Assembly (NCBI GenBank): GCA_964572965.1
Contig: CAZNHL010000011.1
Coordinates: forward strand, 1 to 64,000
Origin: CAZNHL01 sp964572965
GTDB taxonomy: Bacteria > Bacteroidota > Bacteroidia > Cytophagales > UBA9547
DNA length: 64,000 bases
Direction: 5' to 3'
The position numbers and the translations under genes are program-made. Position 1 is the stretch's first letter, and each line of letters starts with the position of its first letter. Below, one piece after another: positions 33,541 to 41,394 of the stretch. The notes beneath the pieces are model-generated. The model was not told the DNA's origin. It searched no databases and was given only the letters and a program-made list of their open reading frames with translations.

Positions 33541-36177
33541 ATGAAATTATTTATAAAAACAGCCATTTTGTTAATGGCTGTGCATTTTGCATTTTCGCAA
33601 GAAGCTGTTCAGGATTCTGTTCAGATAGTCCGTCAGGATTCAACAATTTTACCACAGCGTACGGCTGTTATACCTGAAATCACAGGGAGCATCAAGGGTG
33701 TATTATCAGACACTATTACAGATGAAGGTGCTGCATTTGCTTCGGTCTCTCTGACAGACCCTATGACCAATAAAGCTGTTAATGGTGCCCTGTGCGACGA
33801 AACGGGCGCTTTTGAAATCCATAAAATTAAACCTGGAACTTACAACATAGTTATCGCCCTAATCGGCTTTCATACCCGAACTATTACTAATATCAGCATT
33901 AGTGACTCTACACTTGACCTGGGTCGTATCCCTATCAAACAAATTGTAAAAGAACTGCAAACGGTAACAATTCAGGGACAAAAAGAGCTTTTCGAAGATA
34001 AAGCAGACAGACTGGTTTACAATGCAGAAAATGACGCAACCAATAAAGGTGGCGACGCAACAGATGTGCTTCGTAAAGTGCCAATGCTTTCAGTAGACCT
34101 TGACGGAAATGTTTCTATGCGAGGCAGCCAAAACATTAGAGTATTAATAAACAACAAACCCTCTACCATGAGTGCCAACAGCATTGCTGACGCTTTAAGG
34201 CAGATTCCGGCTGACCAGATTAAATCAGTAGAGGTAATCACTTCTCCTTCGGCCAAATACGATGCAGAAGGCTCCGGAGGTGTTATCAATATCAATACAA
34301 AGAAAAACATATTGGAAGGCATCTGGCTGAATATTGACGGAAGCGCAGGTTTGCGTGGTTCAAACCTTGGGCTTAACGGAAGCTACCGTAAAGGTAAAAT
34401 GGGCTTTTCTGTAGGAGGCCATGGCAGAGCTTCATACAATATTCCCGGTAATTACTTCAACAGCCAACAGACACTTAACAACGACGGCAGCACCACTCTT
34501 ACCAATCAAAGTGCTGATACGAGAAATATCTTCAGCATGGGAAATTACAATATTGGCTGGGATTATGATATCAATAAGAAAAATTCCCTGGCTGCAAATG
34601 TTAAGTATTCGTTCCGTAACGGGCATATTTACCAGGATAATTTATTAACCCAAACATACCTTCAGGACTCATTATTGAGTACTAGTCACCGCAATGTAGA
34701 TGCAAGCAATACTTCTAATACGGTTGATGCCAGTCTTACCTACAATCACACGTTTGATAAGCCGCAAAGAGAATTTAACCTGATGGGGCTCTATAGCCGC
34801 AACAACGCTAACAATAACTTCACAAACAATATTCTTAATAACGCTGATTTATCTACTATTGACAGCCGGTTAAAAAACCTTAACAAAAGTTATAATCAGG
34901 AAGTAACAGTACAGGCAGATTATCAGACCCCTGTCGGTAAAACACAATTGGTAGAACTTGGTGTAAAAAACATTACCCGTACAGTTTCCAGTAATTACCA
35001 ATATTTTTCAGCTACAGGTAATGCCCCTTTTACAGAGGTTTCAAATAACACTTTAAGCAACGCATTCAATTATAACCAAAATGTTTCGGCTGCTTACATG
35101 ACTTATGCACTTACATTGCCAAAGTCATATAGTGTTAAGGCCGGAGCCAGATACGAATACACAACTATTAATGCTCATTATCAAAACACCAATGAATCTA
35201 TCAATATTCCGTCTTATGGAGTATTGGTTCCTAGTATTAATATTTCTAAAAAACTAAATAACGGAAGCACTTTAAAGGCTTCCTTTAACCGTCGTATCCA
35301 GCGCCCGTCGCTGCAATTCCTTAATCCAAACGTTCAGGCCGCAAACCCTCTGAATATCACTATCGGCAATCCTAATTTACAGCCGGAATTCACTAATAAC
35401 TATGAATTGTCTTACAGCTCATTTTTAAAGAAATTCTCTTACACAATATCCGGATTTGTAAAAAATACGACAGGTGCAATCCAAAGTGTCAGAACAGTAC
35501 AAGGGGCAGATACTATTCGCACTACTTACCAGAATATCGGATCTGAGAATACTTATGGTTTTAATATTTTTGCAAGTGTCAACATCACCAACAAATTTAC
35601 ATTAAGCGGCGGAACCGACATCTACTACGCTATCTTGAAAAACAATGTATCAGACCCGCTTTACAATGCCAGTAATGAAGGCTGGGTTGCCGGTTACAGA
35701 GCTTTTGCAACTTATAGTTTGGCAAAAAGCTTGAGTCTGCAGTTTTTTGGATTCTACCGTGGCCGCCAGGTTCAGTTGCAAGGTTATCAGGGAGGTTTTG
35801 GTATTTATAGTCTGAGTATTAAGAAAGACTTTATGAATAAAAAGGCCAGCCTTGGCTTTGGAGCAGAGAACTTCTTCAATTTTAACGGCTTCAAAGTTCA
35901 TAACTCTTTAGAATCTGCAGCCATAAATCAGTCAGGCACCAATACGCTTTATAACATGAACTTCAAGGTTACATTCAGTTACAGAATTGGCAAAGCAATG
36001 GATTCAAAACCTAAAAAACGTAAATCTGTTGACAATGATGATATGAAAGAAGGGGGCGACAATAATAACATACAGCAGCAAAATAGCCCGTCAGGAAGTG
36101 GACAAACAGGAACAGGAACACAAAACAGCGGCCAGCGGGGACCTGGCAGTAATGAAGGTTCAAAAGGAAAAAAATAA
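33541..36177 (+). CDS. Outer membrane beta-barrel family protein (TonB-receptor-like)
   Basis: An 878-residue outer-membrane protein. Signal peptide (FIKTAILLMAVHFAFSQ), then a carboxypeptidase-regulatory-like beta domain (about 55-130, SIKGVLSDTITDEGAAFASV), a plug-type domain (about 150-250, DVLRKVPMLSVDLDGNVSMRG and INNKPSTMSAN), and a barrel with alternating strands rich in Asn and Tyr (OMP_b-brl_3 type). The last 45 residues are low-complexity, rich in Asn, Gln, Gly and Lys. No TonB box is evident, so active transport is not proven; substrate unknown. It is preceded by a hairpin leader and followed by a repeat and a terminator. Confidence 0.88.
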   Translation: MKLFIKTAILLMAVHFAFSQEAVQDSVQIVRQDSTILPQRTAVIPEITGSIKGVLSDTITDEGAAFASVSLTDPMTNKAVNGALCDETGAFEIHKIKPGTYNIVIALIGFHTRTITNISISDSTLDLGRIPIKQIVKELQTVTIQGQKELFEDKADRLVYNAENDATNKGGDATDVLRKVPMLSVDLDGNVSMRGSQNIRVLINNKPSTMSANSIADALRQIPADQIKSVEVITSPSAKYDAEGSGGVININTKKNILEGIWLNIDGSAGLRGSNLGLNGSYRKGKMGFSVGGHGRASYNIPGNYFNSQQTLNNDGSTTLTNQSADTRNIFSMGNYNIGWDYDINKKNSLAANVKYSFRNGHIYQDNLLTQTYLQDSLLSTSHRNVDASNTSNTVDASLTYNHTFDKPQREFNLMGLYSRNNANNNFTNNILNNADLSTIDSRLKNLNKSYNQEVTVQADYQTPVGKTQLVELGVKNITRTVSSNYQYFSATGNAPFTEVSNNTLSNAFNYNQNVSAAYMTYALTLPKSYSVKAGARYEYTTINAHYQNTNESINIPSYGVLVPSINISKKLNNGSTLKASFNRRIQRPSLQFLNPNVQAANPLNITIGNPNLQPEFTNNYELSYSSFLKKFSYTISGFVKNTTGAIQSVRTVQGADTIRTTYQNIGSENTYGFNIFASVNITNKFTLSGGTDIYYAILKNNVSDPLYNASNEGWVAGYRAFATYSLAKSLSLQFFGFYRGRQVQLQGYQGGFGIYSLSIKKDFMNKKASLGFGAENFFNFNGFKVHNSLESAAINQSGTNTLYNMNFKVTFSYRIGKAMDSKPKKRKSVDNDDMKEGGDNNNIQQQNSPSGSGQTGTGTQNSGQRGPGSNEGSKGKK

Positions 36178-36210
36178 TTAGTTAAACGACTATCCACTTT
36201 TATGAACCTT

Positions 36211-36322
36211 CTTATGTTTTTCCCGCAGATAACGCAGAATTTCGCAGACCAGGATTTAAAACTCCGATTCTGAAAAAACCTTGAAAATTTAAAAATCAAC
36301 AAAATCTGTGCTATCAGCTAAA
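36211..36322 (+). repeat. CGCAGA-type intergenic repeat, copy 2
   Basis: CTTATGTTTTTCCCGCAGAT, further CGCAGA units (AACGCAGAATTTCGCAGACC), and at the other end AAAATCTGTGCTATCAGCTA. The end sequences match copy 1 at 2157-2223. A short related stretch is at 63504-63544. Confidence 0.6.
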
Positions 36323-36390
36323 TTAACGGGCAAAATTCAGAATCTCCGGTTAAGCGGATCGTAAGGTGTACGGAAACGGATACTCAATAT

Positions 36391-36428
36391 CATAAAAAAG
36401 GCGGTATGATTGATACCGCCTTTTTTTA
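36391..36428. terminator. Bidirectional terminator
   Basis: CATAAAAAAGGCGGTAT (36391-36407) pairs with ATACCGCCTTTTTTTATG (36413-36430) with one extra T, around GATTG. It separates the barrel gene from the CHU_C gene, which converge. Confidence 0.9.
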
Positions 36429-36507
36429 TGATATTGCTTAGACCGTCAACTTAGCAAGTGATAAACTGATTCAGAACCCGGGAACGTTTAAAGGAACAAT
36501 CAGTTAG

Positions 36508-39500
36508 TTATTTAATAATCTGTACCCAGCCTTTGCAAACCTTACCATAAGGTGATGTAAGTTGGTAATAGTAAACACCTGCGGCTTCATTATTTCCATC
36601 CCATTGATCGGTGTAGTTATCAAATTTAGCTACTTGTTTACCCCAGCGGTTGTAAACTACCAGTTTCCAGTCACCTTGATGGCCTGTCACTTCAAAGCGG
36701 TCGTTGAGTCCGTCATTGTTGGGGGTAAATACATTTGGAACAAATACAGCACTTACTTCAATATTGAATGTAGTGTCCACTTTACATGACTGATTCATCG
36801 AAGCCAGGTAAACGGTATAACTTCCAGGTTCATAGTGGTGAAAAACTACATTGCCAGTACCAGTAGTACCATCACCAAATGTCCAGGTAGTACTGGTTGC
36901 GTCTTTAGAGCCATTAATCAGATGAACTCCTGAAAGACCATCACAACCATTATCCAAACCAACAGAAGCATTAGGATGTAAATTACTTACCGTTACAACA
37001 GCACTATCTGAAAGTATACAGCCTTTAACAGTATCTTTTACTGAGACATGATAAACATTGCTGTGAGCCGGCTTAACTGTTATTTGTTTCTGGTCAGAAA
37101 TAATCATCTTATTTTCTGTCCAATTATAAATTTTGTCATTGTCCGGAATCGGATTTGATGTCAATGTTGCATCATCCCCAATGCAAATCTTCTGGTCAGG
37201 AATATCGTCCAAAGTAAAGCCATTCACTGTGATCGTAGTTGTAGCAGTATCCGTTTTCATACATGTAGCCAGGTCCGAAGCTACCAGTTGAATTTTATAT
37301 ACACCGGGGTTTTCATAAATGTGATAGGTAGGTGTAAATCCCGAATAATCCGATGTTCCATCTCCAAAGCTCCATTTAAAACTAACTCCGCCTGAAGAAA
37401 CATTTTTAATGTTTACCCTTAAGGGAGCACAACCCTCTTTAAAACCAGGCCCTTCATTAGTCTCCGAATATGTTTGCAGATGTGCTGCTAAAATACCAAG
37501 GTCGAACTTAAAGGCTGCGTTATTGCAGTCTGGAAAGCGGCCATTTACGTTTTCCCGTAAAGGAGAATTATTCGTATTTGAAACAACTCCCGGAGTGGTC
37601 GGAAAATCACTTACTGAAAAACATGCACATACACAATGATATACATTGCCTTTTTTATCAAAACGGCTTGTCCCGCCATCCACATGCTCAGGCGTATCAG
37701 CCCCTCCAAAATAGGTAGAGTATAATAACCTAGACGCATTTTCGTCCAATACCATCAGGTAAAAATCAGATCCATCGGTTGTTTTCTGGTAAGGAGTCTG
37801 GCCGGCAACTGCCCCTATCGGCATATTCCTTGTTGAGCCTCCAACATAGTTTTTACCACCAGAATAACTATTTTCATTCGCTGTTCCTCCCCAACCAGAC
37901 AGGTAAATCATATCACATTCATTGACAAGAAAAGCTGTTGGGGAGATATTCGGCCTACGATTACCAGTACCTATAGTAGTCGACAACATTATTTGAGAAA
38001 GATTCGAGTCAAACTTCTGAATAAACTGCCCCGAATTAGGATTAGCATATACATTCCCGATTATAGGAAAAGTTCCGAGGGTTTGTCCAAAAATATAAAC
38101 CGAATTATCTGATCCCAGATCAATAAAATAGGCCTGATCATACGAAGCTGTCCCTGTCAGTCTTGATTGTAAAAGTGTACCGTTGCTACTATATTTTTGT
38201 ATAAAAGCATCTACTTCTCCGGCATATGCAGGTCCGGTACTTACAGAAAAGTTACTACTTGCTGTACCTCCACAAACGTAAATATTTCCGACAGCATCAC
38301 TACAGACCCCGGTAGCTGCGTCGTCTGAACTTCCGCCCAGATAAGTACTAAAAATGATTCCCGACAAATCAGGCTTGAATTTGGTCAAAATACCATCAAA
38401 GCCCCCTTTAGCTCCTGTACCATTGACAACAGGGAAATCACTTGATTGTGTTTTAGATGAAATCAACACATTACCATCGTTATCAAGGTTAACTTCTCCC
38501 CTGAACTGGTCTCCATAATTACGGCAAAGAGTCGTTGTAATTGTTAATGTTCCATCATTTCCCGACCCTCCTAAAAAAGTACCGGAAAGTAATTGATTCC
38601 CTTTTTCTGAAAACCGCACAATAAACATATCAGAGCCATTATCATATTGAAATTGATTATATAAAGGACCAAATGGAACACCACCATTAAAAAATAGATC
38701 ATAACCGTTTCTGACAGGAAAATTTCTTGAAGAAGTGGTACCTAAAACCAGCAGCTCTCCTGTTTTGTTCACAATCATACTATGGGGAGTTTCCTGAAAC
38801 AAACCACCTAAATACGTTGAATACATTATTTTTTTACCATCAGAACTGAATTTCATAATGACAACATCAAACCCTCCGCTAAAATAGCCATGAAAAGCTC
38901 CAACAAGTGGAAATCCGCTATTGAAACAGGTACCTCCTGTATACAAATTCCCATCCTCGTCATAAGTTGCCGTATTTCCCCAATTATTAGCCCTTGATCC
39001 TGTATAACTTGAAAAGATTAGTTTAGGGTCAATGGTCAGTGCCTTAGAATTATCATAGCTATGAGGGAAATTAAAAGAAACCGTTTTGTCTGTCAACTTA
39101 AAAAAACAAGGTACTTCCCGTTTTAAATTTTTCTCCAGTACAAAAGCAAAAGGTGCATTTTCTGTAATTGTGTATTTCCCCGAAACAATATTCAGTCTAT
39201 TATTATTGATTGTCAGTTTTTCTGCTCCCAGGTATTCCATTTTAATGAGAGACGCATCAGCTTCCGGTTCAAGTTTCCAGTCATACTTAAGTGTTTCTTC
39301 AGAGAAATACAATCTGAGGGAAATGCCCTGATAAACGTTTTTCAGAAGCAATTCTCCATAAGAATGTAAACCTCCGGCCCATTTATTCTCATCATTTCCA
39401 ATAAAATAGTTATAAATATCCTCCGAAGGTATTGCAGCCTGTATCTGTGAAACTTTTCCTCCTTTAAACTTTACAAAAATATTGGAGAACGTAGCAGATA

Positions 39501-39771
39501 CAGAGTCATTTACTTCATTCAAATGAACATCATGCACTTTAGTCTTGGATGGTGAACTGTTTTTTAAATGCTTATGAGGATCATTCAACTCATAAAACTG
39601 ATAACACAAACCGTCTTTCAGAATATATAAATAACCGTTGGGAATCTCCGCCCGGTAAAGAGATTCATTATCCCACTGCCCTTTGTTTGGGATAAACTTT
39701 ATTTCTGCACAAATGCTGTATGAAGTGAAAAGAAAAAACAGAAAAAGAAAACGCCAATATATCAATCCCAT
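36508..39771 (-). CDS. Type IX-secreted protein with SBBP repeats, PKD domains and CHU_C sorting domain
   Basis: A surface protein of 1087 residues from the ATG at 39771, which gives a signal peptide (MGLIYWRFLFLFFLFTSYSICA); a start at 39873 would add 34 residues before it. The first part (about 25-260) is the DUF7948-like N-terminal domain. The middle has repeats with YLGGS/GGSGND-type motifs (SBBP beta-propeller repeats) at about 270-720. Two PKD-type regions follow with FKWSFGDGTSDYSG and TTWTFGDGTTGTG. The end NVFTPNNDGLND...YNRWGKQVAKFDN...DQWDGNNEAAGVYYY is the gliding-motility-associated type B C-terminal domain that targets proteins to the type IX system. It is likely exported to the cell surface, as an adhesin or cell-surface polymer. 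No partner PorP/SprF gene is adjacent. Confidence 0.93.
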   Translation of the reverse strand: MGLIYWRFLFLFFLFTSYSICAEIKFIPNKGQWDNESLYRAEIPNGYLYILKDGLCYQFYELNDPHKHLKNSSPSKTKVHDVHLNEVNDSVSATFSNIFVKFKGGKVSQIQAAIPSEDIYNYFIGNDENKWAGGLHSYGELLLKNVYQGISLRLYFSEETLKYDWKLEPEADASLIKMEYLGAEKLTINNNRLNIVSGKYTITENAPFAFVLEKNLKREVPCFFKLTDKTVSFNFPHSYDNSKALTIDPKLIFSSYTGSRANNWGNTATYDEDGNLYTGGTCFNSGFPLVGAFHGYFSGGFDVVIMKFSSDGKKIMYSTYLGGLFQETPHSMIVNKTGELLVLGTTSSRNFPVRNGYDLFFNGGVPFGPLYNQFQYDNGSDMFIVRFSEKGNQLLSGTFLGGSGNDGTLTITTTLCRNYGDQFRGEVNLDNDGNVLISSKTQSSDFPVVNGTGAKGGFDGILTKFKPDLSGIIFSTYLGGSSDDAATGVCSDAVGNIYVCGGTASSNFSVSTGPAYAGEVDAFIQKYSSNGTLLQSRLTGTASYDQAYFIDLGSDNSVYIFGQTLGTFPIIGNVYANPNSGQFIQKFDSNLSQIMLSTTIGTGNRRPNISPTAFLVNECDMIYLSGWGGTANENSYSGGKNYVGGSTRNMPIGAVAGQTPYQKTTDGSDFYLMVLDENASRLLYSTYFGGADTPEHVDGGTSRFDKKGNVYHCVCACFSVSDFPTTPGVVSNTNNSPLRENVNGRFPDCNNAAFKFDLGILAAHLQTYSETNEGPGFKEGCAPLRVNIKNVSSGGVSFKWSFGDGTSDYSGFTPTYHIYENPGVYKIQLVASDLATCMKTDTATTTITVNGFTLDDIPDQKICIGDDATLTSNPIPDNDKIYNWTENKMIISDQKQITVKPAHSNVYHVSVKDTVKGCILSDSAVVTVSNLHPNASVGLDNGCDGLSGVHLINGSKDATSTTWTFGDGTTGTGNVVFHHYEPGSYTVYLASMNQSCKVDTTFNIEVSAVFVPNVFTPNNDGLNDRFEVTGHQGDWKLVVYNRWGKQVAKFDNYTDQWDGNNEAAGVYYYQLTSPYGKVCKGWVQIIK

Positions 39772-39871
39772 ATTGCTGAAAATTCTACAAAAGTCAATGT
39801 GAAAATTTACGTACATTTTAAACAAATACCTACTTTTACATTCCAACACAAGCATTGACGAAGTATAAAAC

Positions 39872-40636
39872 ATGAAATATACAGAAAAGAGAACGACCCT
39901 TTATTTAATCCTTTGCAGTATTTTCATCACCAATGCACTTGTTGCCGAAATTATCGGAGTAAAGATATTCTCTCTTGAACAATTACTGGAAATTGCTCCT
40001 GCACAGATTACTTTATTACTGGAACATCCGCTTGATTTTAATTTGACAGCCGGGGTTATTTTATGGCCTGTTGTTTTTATTACTTCAGATATCATTAATG
40101 AATACTTTGGAAAAGATGGAGTAAAACGTATCAGCGTCATTACAGCTTGTCTTATTTCTTATACATTTATTGCTATTATTTCAGTTACTCAACTGCCACC
40201 CGCCCAATTTTGGTTAGATGTGAATACACCTAACGGATTTAATATTAACACTGCTTTTGAAGTTATATTCAGACAGGGTCTTGGTATAATGATTGCCTCA
40301 ATCACTGCATTTTTAATAGGGCAGTTTCTGGATGCTTATGTCTTTCACTATTTAAAAGGAATTACAGGAAACAAAAAAATATGGCTAAGAGCTACCGGAT
40401 CAACCCTGGTTTCTCAACTGGTAGACAGCTTTGTTGTTATTATTATTGCATTTAAAGTATTCGGGAGCTGGTCGTGGGAACAAGTAATATCTGTATCTGT
40501 GATGAATTACATTTATAAATGTATAATGGCTGTTGCTCTTACTCCACTACTTTACCTGATGCACTATTTAATTGATCTTTACCTCGGAGAAAAAGAATCT
40601 CAAGAATTGGTGGAAGAAGCTGACAAAAGCTATTGA
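39872..40636 (+). CDS. Queuosine precursor transporter (YhhQ/VUT family)
   Basis: A 254-residue membrane protein with six to seven helices. The family signature is present: SDIINEYFGKDGVKRI, and hydrophobic segments such as IMIASITAFLIGQFLDAYVFH and LVSQLVDSFVVIIIAFKVFG. It imports queuosine precursors for tRNA modification. Its stop overlaps the converging SpoU gene by 7 bases. Confidence 0.9.
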   Translation: MKYTEKRTTLYLILCSIFITNALVAEIIGVKIFSLEQLLEIAPAQITLLLEHPLDFNLTAGVILWPVVFITSDIINEYFGKDGVKRISVITACLISYTFIAIISVTQLPPAQFWLDVNTPNGFNINTAFEVIFRQGLGIMIASITAFLIGQFLDAYVFHYLKGITGNKKIWLRATGSTLVSQLVDSFVVIIIAFKVFGSWSWEQVISVSVMNYIYKCIMAVALTPLLYLMHYLIDLYLGEKESQELVEEADKSY

Positions 40637-41385
40637 TTTCTTCGAAGATTATCTAAAAATATAGCGGTTGCTACACCGGCATTCAGCGATTCCGCCTTTC
40701 CGAATGAAGGAATTGTAACTTTCTGGTTTATAAACGATTCGACAGCTTCACTTATGCCGTTAGATTCATTACCGATCACAATGATTCCCCCTTTAGGATC
40801 AAAACTCAGCTGATGGATATTCTTGCCATTCAAAAAAGCCCCATAAGACTGAACAGTTTTGTGCTGCCCCAGAAAGTTTACAAGATCGGTATAATAAAGC
40901 TGAACTCTGGTAAAAGAGCCCATAGTAGCTGCAATTACCTTGGGGTTATAAAACTCTGCAGAATTAAGAGAACAAATTATTTTGCTGATCCCGTACCAGT
41001 CTGCTGCCCTAATAATGGTACCCAGGTTTCCCGGGTCTCTTATATCGTCTAAAACAAGAATATATTCTCCTTCTTTAATGTTAACCGGGGCGTTGGACTT
41101 ATTCTTTACCACCGCCAAAGCCGTGTGATTATTCTCAAAAGTACCCAAATCAGCAAGCTGATTGTCAGAAGCAATAGTTGCTTCCAATCCCCTCTTTTTA
41201 AGAAATTTTTCAATATTCGGCAAAAACGATTCTGTGGTAAAAACCATGAAAACCTCAAAATCAGATGCTAACACTTCTTCAACACTTTTTCCGCCTTCAA
41301 CTAAAAACAATCCTTCTTCCTTGCGGTTCTTTTTTAATTGCAAAGATTTGACGAATTTTATAATGTTTTTGCTGAGTACCGACAT
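40630..41385 (-). CDS. SpoU/TrmH-type RNA 2'-O-methyltransferase
   Basis: A 251-residue methyltransferase with the SPOUT knot fold. Motif 1: VLDDIRDPGNLGTIIRAADW; motif 2: IIVIGNESNGISEAV; motif 3: IPSFGKAESLNAGVATAIFLDNL. An N-terminal substrate-binding domain (KNRKEEGLFLVEGGKSVEE) precedes it. It modifies a tRNA or rRNA ribose; the exact target is unknown. I use the ATG at 41385, since a TTG at 41406 is less likely. It is divergent from the BamA-like gene with only 9 bases between the two starts, so each promoter must lie within the other's coding region. Confidence 0.93.
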   Translation of the reverse strand: MSVLSKNIIKFVKSLQLKKNRKEEGLFLVEGGKSVEEVLASDFEVFMVFTTESFLPNIEKFLKKRGLEATIASDNQLADLGTFENNHTALAVVKNKSNAPVNIKEGEYILVLDDIRDPGNLGTIIRAADWYGISKIICSLNSAEFYNPKVIAATMGSFTRVQLYYTDLVNFLGQHKTVQSYGAFLNGKNIHQLSFDPKGGIIVIGNESNGISEAVESFINQKVTIPSFGKAESLNAGVATAIFLDNLRRNQ

Positions 41386-41394
41386 AATCAAAAT

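Larger units (their letters stand above)
36178..36507. other. 330-base intergenic region
   Basis: Region between the barrel gene and the CHU_C gene. It contains the CGCAGA-type repeat (36211-36322) and a bidirectional terminator (36391-36428). No gene is seen. Confidence 0.7.

Noticed and set aside
39772..39873. ATG at 39873 as the start of the CHU_C protein
   Set aside because: It puts 34 residues before the signal peptide and overlaps the start of the divergent transporter gene.
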